From positions 1 to 56,185 of the forward strand of contig JBBSMX010000008.1 of NCBI GenBank assembly GCA_038232935.1: a stretch of DNA of 56,185 nucleotides, given 5' to 3'. The notes below the pieces were generated by a model. The model did not search any database. It worked only from the letters and a program-made list of their open reading frames with translations, and was not told the DNA's origin. Made by a program: the position numbers and the translations under genes. Shown piece by piece: positions 28,203 to 37,000 of this stretch. Numbering within the stretch: the stretch's first letter is position 1; each line of letters begins with the position of its first letter. This DNA is from JBBSMX01 sp038232935. Its GTDB lineage: Bacteria > Bacteroidota > Rhodothermia > Rhodothermales > JANQRZ01.

Positions 28203-28986
28203 GCCCCTCCGCCCTCAGAATGCGCTCCGCGTGCTCGTTGTGGACGACGAGCCGCTCGCCCGCCAGCGCCTGCTCGACCTGCTCGAAACCGAGGACAGCG
28301 TCGAGGTCGTCGGCACCGCTTCGAGCGGGCGCAACGCCGTCGAGGCGATCCGCTCCGAGCGGCCCGACCTCGTCTTCCTGGACGTGCAGATGCCGGGGCT
28401 GACGGGGCTCGACGTAGTGCGCGAGGTCGGGCCAGAGCAGATGCCGGTGACCGTCTTCGTGACGGCGTTCGACCAGCACGCGCTCGCCGCGTTCGAGCTC
28501 GCCGCGCTCGACTACCTCCTCAAACCGTTCGAGGACGAGCGGTTTCGCGCCGCGCTCACCCGAGCCCGCGATACCGTTCGGCTCCGGGTGGTGGACGCCC
28601 TCCAGGGCCGGCTCCGTGCCCTCCTCCAGCCCCCGGCCGCCGAGCCGGCCACGGCCCCGCCGCCGAAGGGCTACCTCGAACGGATCGCCGTCGAGATGCG
28701 CGGGCAGATCCGCGTCGTCCCCGTCGAGCAGGTGGACTTCATCGCGGCCGACGGGCCGTACGCCGAGGTCCACGCGGGTGGCGAGACGTTCGTGATCCGC
28801 TCGCCCATGCAGGCGCTGGAAGACCGGCTCGACCCCGCGCTGTTCTTCCGCATCCACCGCTCGACCATCGTCCGGCTGGACCGGGTCGAGGCGCTCCTCG
28901 TGGCCGGCGGCGGGGACTACGCGGTGAAGCTGACCGACGGGACGCGGCTGCGCGTCAGCCGGACCCGCCGCGACGACCTCGGCTGA
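28195..28986 (+). CDS. LytTR-family response regulator
   Basis: DNA-binding response regulator of 263 residues. The receiver domain (residues 10-125) has the acidic pair in VVDDEPLA, the phospho-acceptor Asp63 in VFLDVQMPGLTG, Thr in FVTAFDQ and Lys in LLKPFED. After a Pro/Ala-rich linker (about 140-158) comes a LytTR domain with VDFIAADGPYAEVH and RIHRSTIVRLDRVEAL. It is the partner of the kinase that ends at 28202. LytTR proteins bind paired direct repeats; none stands out in the nearby gap. Confidence 0.93.
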
Positions 28987-28997
28987 CATGGCGGCGT

Positions 28998-29066
28998 AAA
29001 ACGCAAGGGTGCCGGTAGCCATCGCTTTGCTACCGGCACCCTTGCGTTCTACGGCCTACGTTTTAC
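28998..29066. repeat. Hairpin plus dispersed repeat, likely terminator between convergent genes
   Basis: A perfect 20-bp stem (29000-29019 with 29029-29048) separates the convergent response-regulator and clpP genes, so it probably ends both transcripts. The right arm continues as CTACGGCCTACGTTTTAC. The block GGCACCCTTnCGTT, TACG and TACGTTTT recurs at 39424-39460, so the sequence also belongs to a repeat family. Confidence 0.65.
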
Positions 29067-29776
29067 TTCTCCACGTCCTGCTGATCGACCGGCTTGGCGG
29101 GCTCGCCGTGGCCGGCCTCCAGCACGTTGTCGATGAGCCCGTAGTCCTTTGCCTCGTGCGGCGAGAGGAAGTAGTCGCGGTCGGCGTCCTTCTCGATCTG
29201 CTCGACCTCCTTGCCGGTGTGCTTGGAGAGCAGTTCGAAGAGGCGGTGGCGGATCCAGAGGATCTCCTTGGCCTGGATCTCGATGTCCGTCGCCTGGCCC
29301 TGCGCACCGCCGAGGGGCTGGTGGATCATGATGCGCGAGTTCGGGAGCGAGGCCCGCTTGCCCGCCGCCCCGCCCGCCAGCAGGAACGACCCCATCGACG
29401 CCGCGAGACCGACGCAGATCGTCGCCACGTTCGGCTTGATGTACTGCATGGTGTCGTAGATCGCCATGCCGCTGTAGACCTGGCCGCCGGGCGAGTTGAT
29501 GTAGCAGTTGATGTCCTTGTCCGGGTCGTCGCTCGCCAGGAACAGCATCTGCGCCACGGCGAGGTTGGCGATCTGGTCGTTGATGGCGGTGCCGAGCACG
29601 ACGATACGGTCCTTGAGGAGGCGGCTGAAGATGTCGTACGCCCGCTCGCCACGCGTGGTCTGCTCGATCACCATCGGGACGAGGGCGTGGATGGGCGCGG
29701 CGTCGAACCCGCCGCTGTAAATCCCCTCCGGCATGGAGGTGAGGCTCTTGCTGAACTTGACGAAATCGCTGACCAT
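29063..29776 (-). CDS. clpP: ATP-dependent Clp protease proteolytic subunit
   Basis: Serine peptidase that forms the tetradecameric barrel of Clp protease. The catalytic triad is visible: Ser127 in CVGLAASMGSFLL, His152 in RIMIHQPLGG, and Asp201 in DADRDYFLS. Surrounding family blocks NSPGGQVYSGMAIYDTM and HTGK are intact. Its length (237) is somewhat above E. coli ClpP (207), with about 30 extra N-terminal residues that may include a propeptide. It follows tig at 151 bases, an arrangement (tig-clpP) common in bacteria; no clpX is in the window. Confidence 0.96.
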   Translation of the reverse strand: MVSDFVKFSKSLTSMPEGIYSGGFDAAPIHALVPMVIEQTTRGERAYDIFSRLLKDRIVVLGTAINDQIANLAVAQMLFLASDDPDKDINCYINSPGGQVYSGMAIYDTMQYIKPNVATICVGLAASMGSFLLAGGAAGKRASLPNSRIMIHQPLGGAQGQATDIEIQAKEILWIRHRLFELLSKHTGKEVEQIEKDADRDYFLSPHEAKDYGLIDNVLEAGHGEPAKPVDQQDVEK

Positions 29777-29896
29777 GCTGGGTACCGTCTCGGTGCTGGT
29801 GGGTGACGTACAAAAAGGCGAGCGGGGATACCGGACGAGCGCGGGCGGTGTTCCTATCCCCCGCCGCGCTCGCGGTCATTCGCTCCGGGACACGTC

Positions 29897-29920
29897 CCCC
29901 CGTGCTGCTAAAGCAGGGGG
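29897..29920. repeat. CCCCC...AGCAGGGGG palindrome between tig and clpP
   Basis: CCCCC-g-TGCT pairs with AGCAGGGGG around a 5-base loop, directly after the tig stop. It could act as a transcription attenuator between tig and clpP or be a dispersed repeat; no second copy is in the window. Confidence 0.45.
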
Positions 29921-29927
29921 TCGCTGG

Positions 29928-31268
29928 CTACGCCTCCTCCGCCTCCTCTTCGGCGGCCCGCTCCGCCTCCAGCTCCTCCTGCGTCTTCTCGACCACGTCG
30001 AAGCGCTGCGTGAGGGCGTGGAACAGCTTGTCGTTGAGCACGCGCTGCTGGATGCCTTCGAGCAACTGCGGCTGCTGGGACACGAACTGCTTGACGGTGG
30101 AGGCATCGAACGGGCCGTTCTCGGCCATCCGCTCGAACTCGGCCTCGAAGTCGTCCTCCGTCAGTTCGAGGTTCTCCTGCTCCATCACCTCATCCTTGAG
30201 GAGCATCCAGCGGATCTGCGTCTCGGCGTTCTCGCGGCTCGCGGCACGGAAGCCGCCCCGGTCGAATCCGGCGGGGAGCTTGCCCTCGTTCCGCTTGGCG
30301 ACCTCCTCCTCCATACCGTCCAGCACGGTCTCGACGAGCGTCTCCGGCACGGCGAAGTCGTGCTTCTCAAGGAGGGCGCGGACGATCTCCTCCTGCATCA
30401 TCTCGCCGGACATCCGCTCCCACGCCTGCTTCATCTCGCCCCGGATCATGTCGCGGAAGGCCTCCACGGTCTCGACCTGCCCGGCGCTCTGCTCTTTGAC
30501 GAACTCCTCGTCGAAGGCGGGCAGCTCGCGCTGCTTCACGTCCTGCACGGTGACGAGGAAGCGGTCCACGTGGTCGTCGTGATCGTGCCCTTCGTCCGGG
30601 CCGTGCTGGTGCGGGAGGTCCACCTTGAACGTCGCGCCGGCCGTCTTGCCAATGAAGGCATCCCTGAGCTCGGCGCGGAGGCGTTCGTCGTCGAGTTCGA
30701 CCTCCTGCCCCTCCTGCCGCTCGCCGATGATAGGCGTGTCGGACTCCTTGTCGACGGGCTGCAGGTCGATGACGACGACATCGTTCTCGGTCGCGGCATC
30801 CTCGGTCGGGACGAGGGTGGCGTGGCGGCGGAGGCGGCGTTGCACTTCCTCCTCGACGTCCTCGTCCGAGATGTCGCGCACGAGCTTGCGGACCTGCACG
30901 CCGGAGAGGTCGGCGAGCTCGACGGTGGGCCGGACGCCGAAGCGGATGACGGCGTGGAGGTCGCCGCCCATCTCGTAGTCGAGCGTGGTGAGGCGGGGCT
31001 GCCCAAGGACCTCGCGGCTGTCGTCGCCGGTGACCTCGTCACGGTAGGCTTCGCCGATGATCTCCTCGGCCACCTGCGCAGCGATCGTGTCGCCGTACAT
31101 CTTTTTGGCTATCGAGACGGGGACGCGGCCGGGGCGGAAACCCTTGAGGTTCATCTTCTTCCGCTGCGCGTTGAGCGCCTCGTTCAGGCGCGGCTCCAGC
31201 TCTTCGTTCGTGGCTCGGATGTCGAGCTCGAAATCGACGGGAGAGCGCTCGTTGATCGTGACATCCAT
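29928..31268 (-). CDS. tig: Trigger factor with His/Asp-rich insert
   Basis: Ribosome-bound chaperone with three domains: N-terminal ribosome-binding domain (residues 1-120; KKMNLKGFRPGRVPVSIAKKMYG holds the GFRxGxxP signature), a divergent FKBP-type middle domain (about 155-245), and the C-terminal helical chaperone domain (to 446) that ends in a Glu-rich tail. The middle domain carries HQHGPDEGHDHDDH around residues 216-230, not a normal feature of the FKBP fold and possibly metal-binding. I chose the ATG at 31268, which starts the family sequence (MDVTINERSPVDFELDI). It lies upstream of clpP in the same direction. Confidence 0.93.
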   Translation of the reverse strand: MDVTINERSPVDFELDIRATNEELEPRLNEALNAQRKKMNLKGFRPGRVPVSIAKKMYGDTIAAQVAEEIIGEAYRDEVTGDDSREVLGQPRLTTLDYEMGGDLHAVIRFGVRPTVELADLSGVQVRKLVRDISDEDVEEEVQRRLRRHATLVPTEDAATENDVVVIDLQPVDKESDTPIIGERQEGQEVELDDERLRAELRDAFIGKTAGATFKVDLPHQHGPDEGHDHDDHVDRFLVTVQDVKQRELPAFDEEFVKEQSAGQVETVEAFRDMIRGEMKQAWERMSGEMMQEEIVRALLEKHDFAVPETLVETVLDGMEEEVAKRNEGKLPAGFDRGGFRAASRENAETQIRWMLLKDEVMEQENLELTEDDFEAEFERMAENGPFDASTVKQFVSQQPQLLEGIQQRVLNDKLFHALTQRFDVVEKTQEELEAERAAEEEAEEA

Positions 31269-31300
31269 GATAGCGGGGGCAAGCGTAGGGGGAAGGGGGA

Positions 31301-31340
31301 TAAAAAGCAACGCGGTCCCACAGCGGCGGGACCGCGTTGC
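31301..31340 (-). terminator. Rho-independent terminator
   Basis: A perfect 13-base stem, 31307-31319 with 31328-31340, followed on the minus strand by CTTTTTATC. It ends the aldo/keto reductase transcript and isolates tig-clpP. Confidence 0.85.
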
Positions 31341-31416
31341 GCTCGAACGGCCCACTAAACTACCGGGTTCTCGGCGTGCAGACCGTGAAGGATCACGGCA
31401 TTTCGCGTCCCGCCGT

Positions 31417-31635
31417 TCAGCCGCCGAGGCTCCCCCACCCTTTCGGGGCGAGGTGAAGGTTGGAGCGGATGACGAGCCAGAGGAAGGGGCCGGCCGGCCA
31501 GAGCACGGAGACGAGCGCGAGCGCCTGCAGCGGTTCGTGCCCGCGCCGCCGCGCGTCGGCCCACACCCAGCGTGCGGTCAGCCCGTAGCTCACGAGCCAG
31601 ACGGCGAGCAACCAGATCGGGGTGAAGTCTGTCAC
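31417..31635 (-). CDS. Small membrane protein
   Basis: A 72-residue protein with a GTG start and two hydrophobic helices (about 5-25 and 38-55), separated by a short Arg-rich loop (WVWADARRRGHEPLQA). The second helix, WPAGPFLWLVIRSN, is like those of small conserved membrane proteins with an antiparallel helix pair. The family is not identified. It lies 62 bases after the aldo/keto reductase in the same direction and ends 77 bases before a strong terminator, which supports a real gene. Confidence 0.55.
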   Translation of the reverse strand: MTDFTPIWLLAVWLVSYGLTARWVWADARRRGHEPLQALALVSVLWPAGPFLWLVIRSNLHLAPKGWGSLGG

Positions 31636-31697
31636 GGCACCTCGGCGATGGAGAGGAGGCTGATACGCCGCACGCGGCGGGTCGTTCTCCGCCGCAC

Positions 31698-32624
31698 TCA
31701 GGCCGGCTGTCCGGTGATGGCATCCACCTCGGCGAGGTCGTCGTCCGTGAGCTGCCATCCGGCCGCCGCGACGTTGGCGCGCACCTGCTCCGGCTTCGTC
31801 GCCCCGGCGATCACGGACGCCACCGGCGACTGCGCGAGAAGCCACGAGAAGGCGAGGTCGAGGATCGGGTGGTCGCGCGACTCGGAGAAGGCGATCAGCC
31901 GCTCGACGAGGTCGAGGTTTTCTTCGGTGAGCAGCTTGTCGCCCATCGACGTGAAGTAGCTGTTCTCCTCCCCGCTCAGCCGGCTGCCGGACGGCGCGGT
32001 GTCGCCCTTGCGGTACTTGCCCGTGAGCAGACCGCTCTTGAGGGGGAAGTACGGGACGAACGCGAGGCCGAGCCGCTCGCACGCCTCCAACGTCCCGTCT
32101 TCGGGCGCGCGGTGCAACAGGCTGTACTCGTTCTGCAGCGCGACGAACCACGTACCGTCGCCGGCCGCTTCCTCCGCTGCGCGAAGCTGGTCCGGCGAGA
32201 GGTTCGAGCAGGCGATCTCGCGCACCTTTCCGGCCTGCACGAGGTCGTAGAGCGCGCCGAGCGTGTCGGCGATGGGCGTGCCGGGGTCGGGTTTGTGGAG
32301 GTAGTAGAGGTCGATGCGGTCGGTGCCGAGCCGGCGGAGGCTGGCCTCGACGGAGCGGCGGACGTTCTCCGGCGCCCCACCCGTCCGGTTGCCGAACTTC
32401 GTCGCGATCACGACCTCATCACGGCGGTCGCCGAGGGCACGGCCGAGCATCTCCTCGCTCTGGCCGTCCCCGTAGACATCGGCCGTGTCGAAGTGATTGA
32501 TACCCGCGTCGAGCGCGGCGTCGACGACGGCGCGGGAGGCCGCTTCGTCGATGTGCCAGCCAAAGTTGTTGCACCCGAGCCCAACGGTGGAAACGGAGAG
32601 GGAGCCGATGGGTCGCGTATCCAT
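31698..32624 (-). CDS. Aldo/keto reductase
   Basis: NADPH-dependent oxidoreductase with a TIM-barrel fold, 308 residues. Motifs: GLGCNNFGW at the start, FDTADVYGDGQSEEMLG with catalytic Asp and Tyr, VIATKFG with Lys, LYYLHKPDP with His, and the NADPH-binding VIAGATKPEQVRAN near the C-terminus. I chose the ATG at 32624 because the family sequence (MDTRPIGSLSVSTVGLG) begins there. It is followed by a small membrane protein and then the terminator at 31.3 kb. The physiological carbonyl substrate is unknown. Confidence 0.9.
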   Translation of the reverse strand: MDTRPIGSLSVSTVGLGCNNFGWHIDEAASRAVVDAALDAGINHFDTADVYGDGQSEEMLGRALGDRRDEVVIATKFGNRTGGAPENVRRSVEASLRRLGTDRIDLYYLHKPDPGTPIADTLGALYDLVQAGKVREIACSNLSPDQLRAAEEAAGDGTWFVALQNEYSLLHRAPEDGTLEACERLGLAFVPYFPLKSGLLTGKYRKGDTAPSGSRLSGEENSYFTSMGDKLLTEENLDLVERLIAFSESRDHPILDLAFSWLLAQSPVASVIAGATKPEQVRANVAAAGWQLTDDDLAEVDAITGQPA

Positions 32625-32773
32625 GAGAAGTGTGGCAGAGATGAGCAGAAGAGAGGAGACCGCGCTTACCGTCGGCGCAGACAAATTACTTGTTCGAACG
32701 AACGACCCACCCTGTTCCAACGGCCCCTTCGCAATCGGTCACCCGTTGAGGACGATGGGTCAAGCGATCCCGT

Positions 32774-32998
32774 TCAGAGTAGCGCACGAAACGCTTCGCG
32801 CGTCAACTCACCATCGCGGAGGATTTTCGACAGTAGGCCCGGCCCGAGCATTTCGCCCGCGTGAATCGGCACGACCGTCGTGCGCCCGTCCGGGTGCCGG
32901 AGAAAGTGATGGCTCCCTTTCACTCGAACCACTTCAAAACCGGCCCGTCGCAACGCAGCGACGACCTCTTTCCCCGTGAGGCTCGGCAGCTTGCTCAC
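32774..32998 (-). CDS. hicA: Type II toxin HicA
   Basis: mRNA interferase of 74 residues with a dsRBD-like fold. It has the family pattern LTGKEVVAALRRAGFEVVR followed by KGSHHFLRH, in which the second His is the catalytic one, then TTVVPIHAGE and LSKILRDGELTREAF. It starts 4 bases inside the end of hicB (ATGA), the reverse of the classic hicA-hicB order but frequent in this clade. In the partner system HicB binds HicA and blocks it. Translational coupling is likely. Confidence 0.92.
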   Translation of the reverse strand: MSKLPSLTGKEVVAALRRAGFEVVRVKGSHHFLRHPDGRTTVVPIHAGEMLGPGLLSKILRDGELTREAFRALL

Positions 32999-33210
32999 GC
33001 TGCCACCGAGATGCGCTGCACGCCGACGAAGTCCAGCCGCTCGACCTCTTCGTGCTCGACTTCCAAGCAGAGCTCGACAGCCTCGCGGACACGGTCCATG
33101 AGCTGGTCGAGGGAACGGGCCTGCGTGTGGCAGCCCGGCAGCGCGGGGACGGAAGCGACGTAATACCCTTCCGCATCGCGCTCGATGACGACGTCAAACT
33201 CTCGGCTCAT
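32995..33210 (-). CDS. hicB: Type II antitoxin HicB
   Basis: Antitoxin of 71 residues with the partial RNase H-like fold: EFDVVIERDAEGYYVASVPALPG then CHTQARSLDQLMDRVREAVELCLE. It is shorter than classic HicB and has no DNA-binding tail, so autoregulation would need another protein. I chose the ATG at 33210 because the family sequence starts there; the frame upstream is noise. It is upstream of and overlaps hicA. Confidence 0.9.
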   Translation of the reverse strand: MSREFDVVIERDAEGYYVASVPALPGCHTQARSLDQLMDRVREAVELCLEVEHEEVERLDFVGVQRISVAA

Positions 33211-33340
33211 AGCAGTGTAAGCTGGTGATGAGAGCAAGCTACGCCGCTCGCTTCGAAACGTTCGCCGCCAGCCGCCTGCAAACACAACGGGCTAGCGGAA
33301 CCTCACCCGTAAAACTGCCCTTTTCCGGCTTGAGCCAACA

Positions 33341-33437
33341 CTTTCCCCGTGAAGCTCGGCAACCTGCTCACGTCACCACCTAGATCCGCTGCACGCCGAC
33401 GAAGTCCAGTCGCTCGACCTCTTCCTGCTCGACCTTC
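33341..33437 (-). pseudogene. Decayed second hicB-hicA junction
   Basis: About 95 bases repeat 32966-33064 with roughly 85% identity: the end of a hicB (codes LDFVGVQRI then an early TAG) joined to the start of a hicA (GTG start, SRLPSFTGK). The hicA part then runs into unrelated codons and the hicB part has only its last 19 codons. Both genes are therefore dead. It shows there were once two hicBA copies in tandem. Confidence 0.75.
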
Positions 33438-33485
33438 ATGATGCCGTCGCTTTTAACGCAGCGTGCTGTGGGAATTGCCCGACGG

Positions 33486-33890
33486 TCACTTCCTCAGCCT
33501 AGAGATCGGAACCCATCGCTCGGAATCAGGCATCTTGCACTCCCAGAATCTCCAACCGTTGATCTGGGTGCCGGTGACCTTCATAGCTGCTGGTGAAGGT
33601 GAAGTATAGCGTTCCCCCTTGTAAACGAGAGCTCCCTCTTTCACCTCTGCTCGATACACCTGCCCCTTGTAGGTAGCTCGAAACCCGGTTCCATGAGGGA
33701 ATGTGACTCCTTTCGATACCCAAGGCCTCTCCCCTGACTGCGTTACGCCATTCGGACTGCCGCTCGTGAAGTCCGCCGGTTCGAGCCCCAGTAACTCGCG
33801 GATGACATCGTTATCGGTCACGTCGGGCGAGTCGCGGCGCACCGTAAGCGCTTTGAACACGTCGAAGTCGATTTCAACAGTCTTGTACAT
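33486..33890 (-). CDS. Small protein with SeqA/RHH-like N-terminus and RAMA/DUF2924-like C-terminus
   Basis: A 134-residue protein of lower GC than its neighbours. Residues 1-37 (MYKTVEIDFDVFKALTVRR, VIRELLGLEP) resemble the N-terminal ribbon-helix-helix of SeqA-like or antitoxin proteins. Residues 65-134 (ATYKGQVYRAEVKEGALVYKG, SPSPAAMKVTGTQINGWRFWE) match the RAMA/DUF2924 fold, common at the end of adenine methylases and restriction proteins. I infer a DNA-binding or modification-linked protein. Its promoter lies in a perfect palindrome (33941-33964), so autoregulation is plausible. It adjoins a hicAB patch and is probably acquired. Confidence 0.72.
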   Translation of the reverse strand: MYKTVEIDFDVFKALTVRRDSPDVTDNDVIRELLGLEPADFTSGSPNGVTQSGERPWVSKGVTFPHGTGFRATYKGQVYRAEVKEGALVYKGERYTSPSPAAMKVTGTQINGWRFWECKMPDSERWVPISRLRK

Positions 33891-33940
33891 GACATACCTC
33901 TCAGCAAGTTGATCGCGTCATGGGCGACCTGCCCTGCACG

Positions 33941-33964
33941 CTAATAGTATTATAGTACTATTAG
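33941..33964. promoter_or_regulatory. Perfect inverted repeat, candidate operator
   Basis: CTAATAGTA and TACTATTAG form a perfect 9-base inverted repeat around 6 bases, in an AT-rich block within GC-rich DNA. It covers the -10 box of the promoter for the gene starting at 33890, so a protein bound here would repress it. Confidence 0.65.
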
Positions 33965-33977
33965 ACACAACAGTCAA
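33949..33977 (-). promoter_or_regulatory. Sigma70 consensus-like promoter
   Basis: On the minus strand TTGACT (33972-33977), a 17-base spacer, then TATAAT (33949-33954). This is a near-perfect sigma70 promoter, unlike the TTG/TAnnTTTG promoters of Bacteroidota. Transcription would start about 50 bases before the RAMA-like gene. Confidence 0.7.
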
Positions 33978-34033
33978 CAGGGAAGCCGGAAACAGCGATG
34001 CTTTAATCATGCTACGAACTGCCGTCCGCCCCA

Positions 34034-37000
34034 TCAGAAATCCAGCCCGATGGAGAAGTAGAACTGGGAATCGCCGAAGCCGCGGCCGTCGTAGGGCCAC
34101 GCCCAGTCCAGCCGGAGCGGGTAGCCCAGCAGGATCGTCCGCAGCCCGACGCCGGTGCCGACGAGCAGGTCGTCGAACACCTCTTTCCCTTCTTCGTTGA
34201 GCCGCCGCAGGTCGAAGCCGTCGGAGTAGATCGTGCCGACATCGAGGAAGGCGGTGCCCTGCAGGTTGTAGAGCGGGAGGAAGGGAATCGGGCCGGGCAG
34301 GATGGCGGCGAAGAGCGGGACCCGGAACTCGGCGTTGACGAGCCCGAACTTCGAGCCGCTCCGCTCGTCGATCCCGAAGCCGCGCAGGGGCAGGACCGGC
34401 GTGGCGAAGACGAAGTCGTTCTCGTTCTCGATGGGGATGCTGCGGAAGGTGGGGTTGATCCAGTTCTGCACGCCGGCGGCGTAGAAATGCTGCGGGTTCG
34501 GCCCGACCGAGACGCCGGCCGAGGCGCGGAACGCGAGCGAGTAGTACGGTCCGAACCCCACGTACTGCCGGGCATCGGCGAGGAGCGTGGCGAACGTGAC
34601 GGAGACGCCGGGGCTGCCGGCGAGCCGGAGGGCGTAGCGCCGCCCGCCGGAGGGGAACAGGAAGCCGGGCTCCGTGCCGTCGCGGGTGTACGTCAGCGCA
34701 GGGTAGAGGAAGACGCGGCTGCGCGCTCGCAGCGCCGGGTCCACGAGGTCCGTCAGCGACGTGCCGAGCACGGACATCTCCCCCTCCACGCGGCGGAACT
34801 TGTCGAGCGGATACAACGCCGAGACCGTGAGGCCGTAGTTCCGGTAGCGGAAGATCGTCTCGCGCGTGAAGTCGGTGAGCTGGCGGGCGAGGTGGAAGCC
34901 GGTGAGGGTGAAGTCCGTCCGGCGCGGGAGGTACTGGTAGCCGAGGAGGTAGTCCGAGTTGCGGAGGTCGATGATGAGGTTGGTGGCGGCGAAGATCTGG
35001 TGGTTGCCGAGCATGTCCGAGAACAGCATCTGCGTCACACTCTGCACGCCGAAGATGGCGTCGTAGCCGACGTTGCCGTAGACGATGTCCGGAGAGAAAT
35101 TGAGCCGGTACCGCTTCTCCTTGAACGAGCCGTCCGCGTTCACGTTGTCGATGGGCTCGAAGCGCGGGCAGATCTGCTCCTCGCGTTGGCGCTGCGCCTC
35201 GTCGAAGGCGTCGGAGAAGTCGTAGTTGCGGAAGTCCACGCGGATCGTGCCGTAGACTGTCGAGTCCGGCTCGCCTTCCGCGTCGGCGTCCTCGGCGGCT
35301 TCCCCGATATCGAGCGCATCGCGCGAAGTGTCGTCAGGCGGGGTGCCGTCGTAGCGGTGCGTGCCGTGGTTTCCGTTCGTACCCGTCGTGGTCGCCGCCG
35401 CGACGAGCGGTTCGGGCAGACGGCGCGCGCGCATCGGGTCGGCGATGAACGGGTGGTCGTTGGCGGCGTCGCGGAGGATCGGGTTGTTGTCGAGCGTGGT
35501 CTGGCCGGCAAGGGCGAGCGCGGGCGCGGGCGTGGCGACCTCGCCCTCGACGCGCTGCGCCCACACGGTCGGACGGAGCGGCTCCGGCTCGGTCGCTCGG
35601 CCGAACGGGTCGCGCAGGAGGTAGATCGACGGGACGCCCTCGTTGAGTGCGACGAGCGCGGCCCGCTTCCCGTCGGCGCTGAGGCTGACCTGCGTCACGC
35701 CCGTGAGCAGGTTCGTGAGCGGCCGCTCCTCCCCCGTCGCGAGGTCTTTCTCCCACAGGTTGTTGATCCCGTTTCGGTCGGAGACGAACAGCAACCGGTC
35801 CGGGTCGCTGCCGAACGCGGCGCTCTGCTCGTCCCAATCCTCGTCGAACGTCAGCCGTTCGAGCCGGCCCGGCGCGTCGAGGTCGAGCCGGTAGAGATCG
35901 AGTTGGGCGTAGTCGTGGTCGAGCATCGAGAACGTCTCGGCCGTGTAGCGGCCCGTCTCGACGTAGTCGCCGCGGTCGGAGTGGAAGACGAGGGTGTGGC
36001 CGTCCGGGCTCCACGCGGGCTCGTGGTCGCTGAAGAGATCGGCGGTGTAGTTGACGGTCTCGCCGGAGGCGAAGTCGAGCACGTAGAGGTCCGACTGCGG
36101 GCCACGCGTCCCTTCGAAGGCGATCCGCGATCCGTCCGGGCTCCACTTCACGCTGATGATGGCATCGAGGTCGGGGACGCGGTAGTGGATGGTCTTGCGC
36201 GTCCGTACGTCCACGATGGCAATCGCGTCGCTCTGCCCGCTCTTCACGGCGACGGCGAGGCGGTCACCGTCGGGTCCCCACGAGAGGCCGGGCGTGAGGA
36301 TGCGCAGGCTCTCGAACTGCACGTTGTTCTGCCCGTCGATGATCTTGCGCGGGGGCGCGTTGCCGGTGGTCTCGACGACGTACACGTCGAAGAGCGGCCC
36401 TTTCGCCGTGAGGAAGGCGACCTTGTCGCCCTGCGGCGAGATCGCAGCGCCCGTGTTGTAGTACCCGCCGTTCTTGTCGGTGACGAGCGGCCGGGCGATC
36501 TCGTCGAGGTTCTCACGGGCGGCGACCTCGGGGAAATAAACGGCCTTGAGCGCGTCGTGCCAGCGCTCGGAGAGGTCGTCGAGATCGAGGCCGGTAGCGC
36601 GCTTGAACGAGCCGTTCACCGACCGGCTGACGCGAAGGCGCTGGAGGATCTCGGTGATCTTCTCGCGCCCGTACTGCGTAGCGACGTAGTCCCACACGGC
36701 CTGCCCACCCCGGTACGCGAAGTACCCGCCGAGCCGGTCGATGGGCGCGAGGTAGTCGTTCACGACGGCGTCGCGGACGTACATGTCCGAGTTCGTGTCC
36801 CACCCGAGCGCGGCGTACTCGGCGAGGCCCTCGTTGAACCACAGCGGGATCTGGAGCCGGATGCCGTTCTGGATGATCGACTGGATCGACCCGCCGTAAA
36901 ACATGTCGTTGATGACGGCGTGGACGAGCTCGTGGTGGATCACCCGGCGGAAGTCGCGGTAGTCGCCGGTGAACGGGATCGCGACGCGGTTCTTGAACAG

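Noticed and set aside
31355..31723. Minus-strand ORF of 122 codons over the small membrane protein
   Set aside because: It lies in another frame, is Arg/Ala-rich and crosses the end of the aldo/keto reductase gene.
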